Source: an uncultured Lachnospiraceae bacterium
Lineage (GTDB): Bacteria > Bacillota > Clostridia > Lachnospirales > Lachnospiraceae
DNA: 64,000 nucleotides
Direction of reading: 5' to 3'
Assembly: GCA_910583615.1 (NCBI GenBank)
Contig: CAJTXP010000013.1
Coordinates: 26,147-90,146, forward strand
Below, in pieces: positions 42,131-50,975 of the stretch. Every line of letters begins with the position of its first letter. The stretch's first letter is position 1. Position numbers and translations under genes: made by a program. The notes under the pieces were generated by a model. The model had not been told where the DNA came from, ran no database searches, and saw only the letters and a list, made by a program, of their open reading frames with translations.

Positions 42131-42724
42131 ATGACCGGATTGGAAAAGATTACGGACCAGATTCAGGAAGAAGCAAAAGCCTCCGCAGCCAGAAGGCTGG
42201 AAGCGGCACAGAAGGAAGCGGATATGATTCTTGCGGAAGCAAAAGACGCATGTGCAGCGATGGAAGCCGAGGCAGCAGAGAAGAATGCTGCCATGAAGGT
42301 AAATTATGAAGGACGCGTGAAGTCCTCAGCAGAGCAGCAGAGAAGAACGGCTCTTCTGCGTGCAAAGCAGGAGATCATCGCGGATGTGATCAAGGAAGCG
42401 TATGTGACTCTGAAGAAAAAGGATGCACAGAGCTATTTCCTGACCCTGGAGAAAATATTGAAAACCTATGCACTGGCAGAGGACGGAGAGATCTGTTTCT
42501 CCGCGGAAGACCTGGCCAGGATGCCGGCTGATTTTGAAAAGAAGATCAAGGCGGCTGCAAAGGAAAAGGGCGGAAGCCTGGTTCTGAAGAAAGAGCCGAA
42601 AGCCATCGCAGACGGTTTTGTCCTTGTCTATGGCGGCGTGGAGGAGAACTGTACGCTGAAAGCGCTGTTTGACGCGAAGAAAGACGAACTTCAGGATAAA
42701 GTCAATGCGATCTTATTTTCATAG
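42131..42724 (+). CDS. ntpE: V-type ATPase subunit E (peripheral stalk)
   Basis: This 197-residue protein has a long N-terminal helix rich in A, E and K (about 1-100) and a small globular C-terminal domain, the normal form of subunit E. It pairs with the first gene product to form the stalk linking the A3B3 head to subunit I. The ATG has AAGGAGAGC upstream, 51 bp after K. Confidence 0.9.
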   Translation: MTGLEKITDQIQEEAKASAARRLEAAQKEADMILAEAKDACAAMEAEAAEKNAAMKVNYEGRVKSSAEQQRRTALLRAKQEIIADVIKEAYVTLKKKDAQSYFLTLEKILKTYALAEDGEICFSAEDLARMPADFEKKIKAAAKEKGGSLVLKKEPKAIADGFVLVYGGVEENCTLKALFDAKKDELQDKVNAILFS

Positions 42725-42754
42725 AAGCCGGTTCGCCGATAAAGGAGGGTTTTA

Positions 42755-43726
42755 ATGTCTAAAACACAATATGCCTATGCGGTCGCGCGAATCCGTGCTC
42801 TGGAAGTGTCTCTGTTCTCGTCTTCCACCATCGAGCAGCTCATTGCCTGCAAAGATGAAGAAGCCGGGATCCGGTTCCTTCAGGAGAGAGGCTGGGGCGG
42901 TGCGGATGTGCCGGACAATGCGGATGCCATCCTGACGAGAGAACGGGAGAAGATCTGGGAGACCATCGGCGAGATGCATGTGGATATGGATGTGTTCGAT
43001 GTCCTGTCCTATGCCAGCTGGTTCCATAACCTGAAAGCAGCAGTGAAGGAAGTCTGCACCGGAAAGAGCGGTGCGAACATCTTTTATGAGGGAACCCCCA
43101 TTCCCAAAGAAGAGTTGCTTCGGATCATAAAAGAGAAGGACTTTAAGGCACTGCCTCAGAACATGCAGGCGGCAGCGGAGGAAGCAGTGGATGCACTGCT
43201 CCATTCGGGAGACGGACAGCTCTGCGATGTGATCATCGACCGGGCTACCATGGAAGCCATCAAGGAGGCCGGAAGGTCTGCAGAGGATGACATCATCCGC
43301 GATTATGCGGAGTCCACCGTGGCAGTGGCCAATATCAAAATTGCCGTGAGGGCTGCAAAGACCGCAAAGACACTGGAATTCATGAAACGTGCCATGGCAC
43401 CCTGCGATACGCTGAACATTGACAGTCTGGCGCACGCGGCACTGGCGGGCATGGATTCGATCATCGAATATTTAAACGGAAACGGATATGCGGAAGGCGC
43501 AGCAGCGCTGAAGGAGTCTCCTTCGGCATTTGAGCGCTGGTGTGACAACCGGATTATCCAGACCATCAAACCCCAGAAGTCCAATCCATTTTCCGTCGGG
43601 CCTCTGGTGGCATATGTCATTGCAAGGGAAAATGAGATTAAGACGGTAAGGATCATACTTACCTGTAAGCAGAATGGCTTATCAGATGATTCCATCCGGG
43701 AAAGGGTAAGGGAAATGTATGTATAA
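42755..43726 (+). CDS. ntpC: V-type ATPase subunit C (d-like, central stalk base)
   Basis: This 323-residue all-helical protein is of the AtpC/NtpC family, which joins the central stalk (D and F) to the K ring. It starts MSKTQYAYAVARIRALE with AAAGGAGGG upstream. Its last 8 bp overlap subunit F, so the two are translationally coupled. Confidence 0.9.
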   Translation: MSKTQYAYAVARIRALEVSLFSSSTIEQLIACKDEEAGIRFLQERGWGGADVPDNADAILTREREKIWETIGEMHVDMDVFDVLSYASWFHNLKAAVKEVCTGKSGANIFYEGTPIPKEELLRIIKEKDFKALPQNMQAAAEEAVDALLHSGDGQLCDVIIDRATMEAIKEAGRSAEDDIIRDYAESTVAVANIKIAVRAAKTAKTLEFMKRAMAPCDTLNIDSLAHAALAGMDSIIEYLNGNGYAEGAAALKESPSAFERWCDNRIIQTIKPQKSNPFSVGPLVAYVIARENEIKTVRIILTCKQNGLSDDSIRERVREMYV

Positions 43727-44039
43727 GATCGCAGTAATGGGCGCTTATGACAGCATCTATGGTTTCGCAGCCCTGGGGCTGGATACATTTCCGGTATCCG
43801 ACATCCAGGAGGGAGAGAAGCTGCTTCGCAGGATCGCAGAAGGCGACTATGCGGTGATCTACATCACCGAAGCGCTGGCGGCGGAACTGAAGCATGAGAT
43901 CAGCAGATATCAGGAGCAGGTGGTTCCGGCCATCATCCAGATCCCGGGCGTGTCCGGGAATACGGGCGCCGGCATCACAGGCGTGAAGAAATCCGTGGAA
44001 CAGGCAGTAGGATCTGATATTCTGTTCGGCAGCGATTAA
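43719..44039 (+). CDS. ntpF: V-type ATPase subunit F (central stalk)
   Basis: This 106-residue small Rossmann-like protein (MYKIAVMGAYDSIYGFAALG) binds subunit D in the rotor shaft. It overlaps the end of subunit C by 8 bp. Naming differs between systems; here F means the AtpF/NtpG-type central stalk protein. It is followed by an unusual 218-bp structured gap before subunit A. Confidence 0.88.
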   Translation: MYKIAVMGAYDSIYGFAALGLDTFPVSDIQEGEKLLRRIAEGDYAVIYITEALAAELKHEISRYQEQVVPAIIQIPGVSGNTGAGITGVKKSVEQAVGSDILFGSD

Positions 44040-44257
44040 GTCTGCAGCGTATTTTGCGCCGCATTTCTTTCCGCAGAAGATGCAGCGGTACTGCGTGTGC
44101 AGGGTACACGCCTGAAGGACCGACGCCCTTTTATGAGTCTTTCAGGAACACATGCTTGTTGAACCTTCGTGTTCAATAAGATCAGCCTGCGGCAGGCTGA
44201 GAACAGGCGTCTGAAGCAGCAGACGATAAAAAGAAGAAAGTGGGTGAATCCATTCAA
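44040..44257 (+). other. Structured 218-bp gap inside the V-type ATPase operon
   Basis: Five perfect stems can be drawn: 44093-44098 with 44106-44111; 44111-44116 with 44141-44146; 44159-44164 with 44171-44176; 44183-44189 with 44193-44199 (CAGCCTG-cgg-CAGGCTG); and 44208-44213 with 44220-44225. None has a T-tract. The rest of the operon has gaps of at most 51 bp or overlaps. This suggests a processing or stability element separating stalk/membrane genes from the A, B and D genes, which are needed in different amounts. No gene is seen. Confidence 0.6.
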
Positions 44258-46027
44258 ATGAGTAAAGGCACGATTAAAAAAGTGGCGGGACCGCTGGTCA
44301 TCGCTACCGGTATGCGTGATGCCAACATGTTTGACGTGGTACGCGTAAGTAAGCAGCGCCTGATCGGTGAGATCATCGAGATGCATGGCGATGAGGCATC
44401 CATCCAGGTGTATGAGGAGACGGCGGGACTTGGACCGGGCGAGCCGGTGGAATCCACCGAGATGCCGTTGTCCGTGGAACTTGGACCGGGTCTGATCACC
44501 AGCATCTATGATGGGATCCAGAGACCGCTGGACGATATCATGAAGGTATCCGGCGGCAACAGCTTAAAGCGCGGTGTGGAGGTTCCCTCCCTGAAACGTG
44601 AACTGAAATGGAATTTTGTACCGACCGCAAAGGCCGGCGATGCAGTAGAAGCCGGAGATATTATCGGTACCGTACAGGAGACCGCAGTGGTGGAGCAGCG
44701 GATTATGATCCCTTATGGAATCCAGGGTACGATCAAGGAGATCAAAGCCGGAGAATTTACGGTAGAAGATGTGGTTGCAGTGGTTACGACGCCGGACGGC
44801 GATAAGGATGTGACCCTGATGCAGAAGTGGCCGGTGCGTAAAGGCCGTCCCTACAAGGAGAAACTTCCGCCCAGCATGCCGCTGATCACCGGACAGCGCG
44901 TGGTTGACATGTTCTTCCCCATCGCAAAAGGCGGTGTGGCAGCCGTACCGGGACCCTTCGGAAGCGGCAAGACGGTTATTCAGCATCAGCTGGCAAAATG
45001 GGCGGAGGCAGACATCGTGGTCTATATCGGCTGCGGCGAGCGCGGAAACGAGATGACCGACGTTCTGAACGAGTTCCCCGAGCTGAAGGACCCGAAGACC
45101 GGTAAGTCCCTGATGGAGCGTACCGTTCTGATTGCCAATACATCCGATATGCCGGTGGCAGCCCGTGAGGCATCCATCTATACCGGTATTACGATTGCGG
45201 AGTATTTCCGTGACATGGGTTATTCCGTGGCGCTGATGGCAGACTCCACCTCCCGCTGGGCAGAGGCTCTGCGTGAGATGTCCGGACGTCTGGAGGAGAT
45301 GCCCGGTGAGGAAGGTTACCCGGCATATCTGGGTTCCCGTCTGGCACAGTTCTACGAGCGTGCCGGCCATGTGATCAATCTCGGAAAAGACGGAAGAGAA
45401 GGAGCATTGTCTGTCATCGGCGCCGTATCCCCGCCCGGCGGTGATACTTCCGAGCCGGTATCCCAGGCGACCCTGCGGATTGTCAAGGTGTTCTGGGGCT
45501 TGGATTCCGCCCTTGCATACAAGAGACATTTCCCGGCCATCAACTGGCTGACCAGCTACTCCCTGTATCTGGACAATATCTCCGGATGGTTTGACAAGAA
45601 CGTATCCGAAGAGTGGATGGCAGGACGCCAGTCCATGATGTCCCTTCTGCAGGAAGAGGCAGAGCTGAACGAGATCGTGCAGATGGTTGGTATGGATGCA
45701 CTTTCCGCACCGGACCGTCTGAAGATGGAAGCAGCCCGCTCCATCCGTGAGGACTTCCTCCATCAGAACTCCTTCCATGAGGTGGATACCTACACCTCTC
45801 TGAAGAAGCAGCTTCTGATGATGAAACTGGTGCTGGCTTACTACGACCAGGCGATGGAGGCGCTGAAAAACGGCGCGGGCGTCAAGGGCCTGATCGATCT
45901 TCCGGTCCGTGAGCAGATCGGACGTTATAAATATGTATTAGAGGACAATCTGGATGCAGAGTATGACAAGATCCTGAAAGAGCTGGCATCCCAGATCAAG
46001 GACGCATGCGGAAAGGAGGACTTCTAA
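44258..46027 (+). CDS. ntpA: V-type ATPase catalytic subunit A
   Basis: This 589-residue catalytic subunit has the P-loop GPFGSGKT (232-239), the catalytic Glu near E261 (CGERGNE) and the A-subunit-specific insertion around residues 110-200. The start at 44258 gives the family N-terminus MSKGTIKKVAGPLV; an in-frame GTG at 44240 is possible but lacks a better ribosome site. Its TAA is followed immediately by the ATG of subunit B. Confidence 0.95.
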   Translation: MSKGTIKKVAGPLVIATGMRDANMFDVVRVSKQRLIGEIIEMHGDEASIQVYEETAGLGPGEPVESTEMPLSVELGPGLITSIYDGIQRPLDDIMKVSGGNSLKRGVEVPSLKRELKWNFVPTAKAGDAVEAGDIIGTVQETAVVEQRIMIPYGIQGTIKEIKAGEFTVEDVVAVVTTPDGDKDVTLMQKWPVRKGRPYKEKLPPSMPLITGQRVVDMFFPIAKGGVAAVPGPFGSGKTVIQHQLAKWAEADIVVYIGCGERGNEMTDVLNEFPELKDPKTGKSLMERTVLIANTSDMPVAAREASIYTGITIAEYFRDMGYSVALMADSTSRWAEALREMSGRLEEMPGEEGYPAYLGSRLAQFYERAGHVINLGKDGREGALSVIGAVSPPGGDTSEPVSQATLRIVKVFWGLDSALAYKRHFPAINWLTSYSLYLDNISGWFDKNVSEEWMAGRQSMMSLLQEEAELNEIVQMVGMDALSAPDRLKMEAARSIREDFLHQNSFHEVDTYTSLKKQLLMMKLVLAYYDQAMEALKNGAGVKGLIDLPVREQIGRYKYVLEDNLDAEYDKILKELASQIKDACGKEDF

Positions 46028-47401
46028 ATGCCGAAAGAGTATAGAACCATACAGGAAGTAGCCGGACCGCTGATGCTGGTGCAGGGCGTAGAAGGCGTTA
46101 CTTATGATGAGCTGGGTGAAATCGAGCTGGCTAACGGTGAGATCCGCCGGTGCAAGGTGCTGGAAGTAAACGGAAGCGACGCCATGGTACAGCTCTATGA
46201 GAGTTCCACCGGTATCAACCTCTCCAACAGTAAAGTACGTTTCCTCGGAAGAGGCGTGGAGCTGGGTGCATCTGAGGATATGCTGGGCCGTGTCTTCGAC
46301 GGTATGGGACGCCCCATCGACGGCGGTCCCGAGATCCTTCCGGACAAGAGAATGGATATCAACGGCCTGCCCATGAACCCGGCAGCGAGAAGCTACCCGA
46401 ATGAGTTTATTCAGACCGGTGTGTCCGCCATTGACGGACTGAATACGCTGGTCCGCGGGCAGAAGCTTCCGATCTTCTCCATGTCCGGTCTGCCTCACGC
46501 ACAGCTGGCGGCGCAGATCGCAAGACAGGCGAAGGTACGCGGAAAAGACGAGCGTTTTGCCGTGGTATTTGCAGCCATGGGTATTACTTTCGAGGAATCC
46601 AACTTCTTCGTAGAGAGTTTTAAGGAGACCGGCGCCATCGACCGTACCGTCCTCTTTGTCAATCTGGCAAATGACCCGGCTGTTGAGCGTATTGCAACGC
46701 CCCGTATGGCACTGACCGCAGCCGAGTATCTGGCATTTGAAAAAGACATGCACGTGCTGGTCATCCTGACGGATATCACCAACTATGCAGATGCGCTCCG
46801 TGAGATTTCCGCAGCGCGGAAAGAAGTTCCGGGACGCCGGGGTTATCCGGGATACATGTACACGGACCTGGCTCAGTTATACGAGCGCGCAGGCCGTCAG
46901 AAAGGAAAGGAAGGCTCCATCACCATGCTTCCGATCCTGACCATGCCTGAGGACGACAAGACCCATCCGATCCCTGACCTGACCGGTTACATCACCGAGG
47001 GACAGGTGATCTTGAGCCGTGAGCTTTACCGTAAGGGTGTCAATCCGCCCATCGACGTACTGCCGTCTTTGTCCCGTCTGAAGGATAAGGGTATCGGCGA
47101 GGGCAAGACCCGTGGAGACCACTCCAACACGCTGAACCAGCTGTTTGCGGCTTATGCCCGTGGAAAAGACGCAAAAGAGCTGATGACCATTCTTGGTGAA
47201 GCTGCGCTTTCCGATATGGACCTGATCTATGCGAAATTTGCGGATGAGTTCGAGAAGGAGTATGTATCTCAGGGCTTCCAGGCGGACCGTGACATCGAAG
47301 AGACGCTGAACATCGGCTGGAAACTGCTGTCCATCCTTCCGAGGTCCGAGCTGAAACGTATCGACGATAAATATCTGGATCTGTATTATGGAAAACAGTA
47401 A
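46028..47401 (+). CDS. ntpB: V-type ATPase subunit B (non-catalytic nucleotide-binding)
   Basis: This 457-residue subunit alternates with A in the A3B3 ring. It lacks a Walker A loop (FSMSGLPHAQLAAQ at that position), as usual for B, but keeps the arginine-finger region and the conserved SLSRLKDKGIGEGKTRGDH segment. It starts directly after the stop of A with AAAGGAGG upstream. Confidence 0.95.
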   Translation: MPKEYRTIQEVAGPLMLVQGVEGVTYDELGEIELANGEIRRCKVLEVNGSDAMVQLYESSTGINLSNSKVRFLGRGVELGASEDMLGRVFDGMGRPIDGGPEILPDKRMDINGLPMNPAARSYPNEFIQTGVSAIDGLNTLVRGQKLPIFSMSGLPHAQLAAQIARQAKVRGKDERFAVVFAAMGITFEESNFFVESFKETGAIDRTVLFVNLANDPAVERIATPRMALTAAEYLAFEKDMHVLVILTDITNYADALREISAARKEVPGRRGYPGYMYTDLAQLYERAGRQKGKEGSITMLPILTMPEDDKTHPIPDLTGYITEGQVILSRELYRKGVNPPIDVLPSLSRLKDKGIGEGKTRGDHSNTLNQLFAAYARGKDAKELMTILGEAALSDMDLIYAKFADEFEKEYVSQGFQADRDIEETLNIGWKLLSILPRSELKRIDDKYLDLYYGKQ

Positions 47402-47414
47402 GGGGGTGGGCTAG

Positions 47415-48089
47415 TTGGCAGCTACGCAGGTGAACCCAACCCGTATGGAGCTGACCCGCCAGAAGAAAAAGCTGGCGACGGCCAGAAAAGGCCACAAGCT
47501 CCTGAAGGATAAACGCGATGAGCTCATGCGGCAGTTTCTGGATCTGGTCCGGGAGAATATGGCGCTTCGTCAGAAGGTGGAGGCAGGTATTCAGGCGGCA
47601 AATAAGAATTTTGTCGTAGCGAAGGCCGGCATGTCGGAAGAGACGCTGCATACGGCTCTGATGGCGCCCAAGCAGGAGGTCTATCTGGAGACAGATAAGA
47701 AGAATGTCATGAGCGTGGATATCCCGGTTTTCGAATACAAGACCCGGACAGCAGACGAGAATGACATCTATTCCTACGGCTTTGCATTTACTTCCAGTGA
47801 TCTGGACGACGCAGTCAAGTCCCTGGCAGATATTCTGCCGGAGATGCTTCGTCTGGCAGAAGCGGAAAAGGCGTGTCAGCTCATGGCTGCGGAGATCGAG
47901 AAGACCCGCCGGCGTGTAAACGCGCTGGAGCATGTCATCATTCCGCAGGCGCAGGCAAACATCAAATACATTACGATGAAGCTGGATGAGAATGAGCGTT
48001 CCTCTCAGATTCGTCTGATGAAGGTCAAGGATATGATGTTGGAAGATGCGCATCATTATAAAGAAAAACAGGCGGCGAAGGCGCAGTAA
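47415..48089 (+). CDS. ntpD: V-type ATPase subunit D (central rotor shaft)
   Basis: This 224-residue protein is made of two long coiled-coil helices (about 10-70 and 150-215) with the family motif NPTRMELTRQKKKLATARKGHKLLKDKRDE split across its start. It turns inside the A3B3 ring. Translation starts at TTG (47415) with AGGGGGTGG upstream. It is the last gene of the operon and is followed by a strong terminator. Confidence 0.92.
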   Translation: MAATQVNPTRMELTRQKKKLATARKGHKLLKDKRDELMRQFLDLVRENMALRQKVEAGIQAANKNFVVAKAGMSEETLHTALMAPKQEVYLETDKKNVMSVDIPVFEYKTRTADENDIYSYGFAFTSSDLDDAVKSLADILPEMLRLAEAEKACQLMAAEIEKTRRRVNALEHVIIPQAQANIKYITMKLDENERSSQIRLMKVKDMMLEDAHHYKEKQAAKAQ

Positions 48090-48116
48090 CGAAAGCCGGG
48101 ACCGATCCTGGAAAGG

Positions 48117-48168
48117 AAATCCCTCTGTTCTGCATGTGAATATCACATGTCAGAGCGGAGGGATTTTT
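48117..48168 (+). terminator. Strong Rho-independent terminator of the V-type ATPase operon
   Basis: AAATCCCTC (48117-48125) pairs with GAGGGATTT (48158-48166). The stem continues through 48126-48132/48151-48157 (with wobbles) and CATGTG/CACATG inside. TTTTT ends at 48168. Confidence 0.92.
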
Positions 48169-48205
48169 GATGGACTGAAATACCGAAAACCGGAAGACAG
48201 ACATT

Positions 48206-48388
48206 GTGGATATGCCGATGTTATCTATTGACATTCTCTGGAAAGAGGGGGATGTGCAGGCAAAGCATGTTGCAGATGTTCTTACAAAAGAGCTGGGCTG
48301 GAATAAAAACACAACATATATTCCCAAAGAAGAAGTGCAGGAAGCCGAAACGAATGAACTGATTAATAAAATTTATGATGGCTTATAA
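48206..48388 (+). pseudogene. Remnant of a BlaI/MecI-family repressor
   Basis: The 60 residues read ILWKEGDVQAKHVADVLTKE, then GWNKNTTY, then directly PKEEVQEAETNELINKIYDG. The first part is the BlaI winged helix up to its recognition helix and the last part is the BlaI dimerisation start. About 25-30 residues in between (wing and linker) are missing, the N-terminus lacks the usual opening helix, and the C-terminal tail is cut short. It looks like an internally deleted, inactive repressor. Confidence 0.7.
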
Positions 48389-48746
48389 CGAAAACGGTTC
48401 GCCACGGAAGCTGTATTGGAATTTCCTTGACAGCAGTACAAAGAGCAGCTTTGAAAATACTGTTCAGACAAAGACAGAAATTCTGTCCCGCTAGACTGAG
48501 GAATATCGTGGCGGCTTTTCGCTGTATGATGGTGAAATTATGAAGGAGTTTCCGAAAGCCGGGAATGACGAAGAAAATCAGGCTGCATATGCATCGTTTT
48601 GTTTAATGCAGGTTGTTTTTGAAGACGGCACCATCTGGAATAACCCGGACTATGAAAAGTGGTTTGAGACATATGCGGGGAAAGAAACAGATACAGACAG
48701 GCCGCAAAACTATTATCCGCATAAATACAGGATAGAATCAGACTGA
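48378..48746 (+). pseudogene. Broken open frame next to the BlaI relic
   Basis: From ATG 48378 the frame reads MAYNENGSPRKLYWNFLDSS, meets TAG at 48492-48494, and then continues in the same frame to 48746 (YRGGFSLYDGEIMKEF ... TIWNNPDYEKWFETYAGKE). Coding-like content on both sides of a single stop suggests a gene broken by a nonsense mutation. Being just after a BlaI relic, it may derive from the C-terminal region of a BlaR1-type sensor or an associated protein; I cannot confirm that. The intact second part alone (48540-48746) would give 68 residues. Confidence 0.5.
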
Positions 48747-48924
48747 AAACCGGCATACCGATGTTTTTCAGTTCCAGGTATTCCATACCATAAAATGAAA
48801 ACAATTACATTTTGAAATTTTGCAAGGCAGAGCTGACGTGCAAAAACATTGTATATATTGTATAAAATAAATAGAAAAATTTGTATAATAATTCCAACTC
48901 AGTCAAAATATACATAAAATAACA

Positions 48925-48969
48925 TTGACAGAATATGATAATTATGGTATAAGAAAAGTAATCGATTAC
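48925..48969 (+). promoter_or_regulatory. Promoter and LacI-type operator of the third sugar regulon
   Basis: Consensus -35 TTGACA (48925-48930), a 17-nt spacer and -10 TATAAG (48948-48953). The perfect 12-bp palindrome GTAATCGATTAC (48958-48969) covers the start point, as expected for repression by the LacI protein encoded at 55414. The rest of 48747-49007 is AT-rich without a gene. Confidence 0.75.
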
Positions 48970-49007
48970 ATTTTAGCAATGAGCGCGCTGGATAAGGAGG
49001 GATTATC

Positions 49008-49838
49008 ATGCAGGATATCAAAATATCCTATAACACACTGGTTTATGCTGATGAAGATATCAGCGAAGGAATTGCCCGACTGGCCAGATTCGGGTACGAC
49101 GGAGTGGACTTTGTCGGTGAGCCGTCCAACTATGATGCCAAAGAGATCAGGTCCCTGCTGGAGCAGCATAAGATCGAAGCATCTTCCATCTGTGCAGTGT
49201 TTAATGAGGAACGGAACTTCGTATCAAGTAATCCTCAGATCCGCAGACAGGCTGTTGACTACGTGAAAAAATGTGCAGATTTTGCTTTCGAGATTGGTGC
49301 AAAGGCAATTTCAGTACAGGCGACGACGTGCATGAAGACGAATGCGGAGGCAGGAGAGGAAGAGGAGTGGAGCTGGGGCGTAACCGGACTGCGGGAGGCA
49401 GGAATCTACGCGGCGGAAAAAGGAATCCGGCTTACGCTGGAAGCATGGAATCGTTATGAAACCTATCTGATTAACCGGTTGGATCAGGCACTTAAGATGG
49501 TTAATGATATTAACCTGCCTAATGTGGGTGTGATGGCGGATACCTATCACATGAATATTGAGGAGAGCGATATGGGAGCCGCGATTCGCAATGTGGGTGA
49601 TAAACTGTTTTATGTACACATTGCAGACAGCAATCGTGCAGCACCTGGAAGAGGGCATATTGACTTTAAGGAGATTGCCGGAGCACTGCGTGATATTCAC
49701 TATGACGGCTGGGTTTCAATGGAACTGCTTCCGGCAGCAGCAGATCCGTTTGGCGGAAAACGCTGTGACGAATTTTATGATCAGTATACGGAGGAATCCA
49801 TCGTATATTTGAGGAAACTTTTTGCAGAAATAAAATAA
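49008..49838 (+). CDS. Sugar epimerase/isomerase TIM-barrel protein (AP-endonuclease-2 fold), copy 1
   Basis: This 276-residue TIM barrel has the metal site E145, D178, H204 and E239, as in ketose 3-epimerases and hydroxypyruvate isomerases. Conserved segments are LEAWNRYETYLIN, MADTYHMNIEE and HIADSNRAAPGRGH. It is a clear paralogue of the protein at 54530, with identical ligand positions. First gene of the operon, start ATG 49008 with AAGGAGGG upstream. Probable role: epimerisation or isomerisation of the imported sugar or of its oxidised form. Confidence 0.85.
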   Translation: MQDIKISYNTLVYADEDISEGIARLARFGYDGVDFVGEPSNYDAKEIRSLLEQHKIEASSICAVFNEERNFVSSNPQIRRQAVDYVKKCADFAFEIGAKAISVQATTCMKTNAEAGEEEEWSWGVTGLREAGIYAAEKGIRLTLEAWNRYETYLINRLDQALKMVNDINLPNVGVMADTYHMNIEESDMGAAIRNVGDKLFYVHIADSNRAAPGRGHIDFKEIAGALRDIHYDGWVSMELLPAAADPFGGKRCDEFYDQYTEESIVYLRKLFAEIK

Positions 49839-49868
49839 TAATTAAAACACGAAAAGGAGAAAACTGGA

Positions 49869-50912
49869 ATGGCTATGAAAAAGCTGGGAAGAATGATGAT
49901 GGCAACACTGCTGTGTGTAAGTCTGACAGCCTGCGGAGGCGGTACGGACAGTAATTCATCAGCGGACAATGCAGCGGAGAACACACCGGCGGATGCACCG
50001 GCAGACAGTTCTGAAGGAGAACAGGGATCGGGTACAGAACCTGGAGATAAGCTTCTGGTTGGATTCTCCGCAGGCTACAGCATGGTCCAGCACTGGGAAC
50101 TTGAGATGAATGGGTGTCAGGCGGCAGCGGATGAACAGGGAGTGGAATTTATCTACAAATTTGCAGATGGTGATGAGGCACAGCAGGTTGCAGATATTGA
50201 GAACATGGTAGAAATGGGTATTGATATGCTGATCGTAGGCCCCTGTAATTCAGAAGGCATTGTACCAACTGTAGATGAACTTCAGAATACGAAGAATATT
50301 CCGGTTATGACAAGTGATATTGGCATCAGCGGAACAGAAGTAACTTCTCATGTGGCTTCAGATAATTATCAGATCGGTGTGATGGCAGCAGAATTTGTTG
50401 GAAAAGAACTGGATGGAAAAGGGAAGATTGCAATCGTCGGATGGGCGGCGGCATCTGCCACCAAAGACAGAGAAGACGGTTTCGTGGATACGATAGAAAA
50501 GGAGTATCCGGATATTGAAATCGTTGCGAATCAGGATGTGGGAGGAAGCCGCACCACCTCTCTGGAAACCAGTGAGAATCTGATTCAGTCCAATGGAGAG
50601 ATCGAGCTGTTCTTTGGATGCAATGCAGAGTGTGCGCTTGGAGCATATTCAGCAACGCAGTCTGTAAACCGCCCGGATATTAAAGTGGTATCTGTCGATT
50701 CAGACAATGAGGTCATGGAAGCAATTCAGGCAGAAACGAATCTTGTGGCAACGGTTGCACAGAATCCTTATGAGATGGGATATCAGGCAATGTCCAATGC
50801 CGTCAAATACCTGAACGGAGAAACGGTGGAAAATATTGCCATTGATGCAGAGGTAGTTACAAAAGACAATGTACAGGATATTATTGACAGAGATCAGGAA
50901 CTGTTGAAATAG
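49869..50912 (+). CDS. Sugar ABC transporter substrate-binding lipoprotein
   Basis: This 347-residue lipoprotein has lipobox LTAC with Cys22, then a short polar linker and a type 1 periplasmic-binding fold (RbsB-like). Segments such as IEQ-free ADIENMVEMGIDMLIVGP and the late VATVAQNPYEMGYQAMSNAV are typical. The ATG at 49869 has AAAGGAG 9 nt upstream. It is followed by a 63-bp gap and the ATPase gene. Confidence 0.9.
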   Translation: MAMKKLGRMMMATLLCVSLTACGGGTDSNSSADNAAENTPADAPADSSEGEQGSGTEPGDKLLVGFSAGYSMVQHWELEMNGCQAAADEQGVEFIYKFADGDEAQQVADIENMVEMGIDMLIVGPCNSEGIVPTVDELQNTKNIPVMTSDIGISGTEVTSHVASDNYQIGVMAAEFVGKELDGKGKIAIVGWAAASATKDREDGFVDTIEKEYPDIEIVANQDVGGSRTTSLETSENLIQSNGEIELFFGCNAECALGAYSATQSVNRPDIKVVSVDSDNEVMEAIQAETNLVATVAQNPYEMGYQAMSNAVKYLNGETVENIAIDAEVVTKDNVQDIIDRDQELLK

Positions 50913-50975
50913 GAGAGGACTGACGGGCTGCTGTGAGCGGCAGCCCGCTTCTGGAAAGCTGGAGGGACAGTTATT

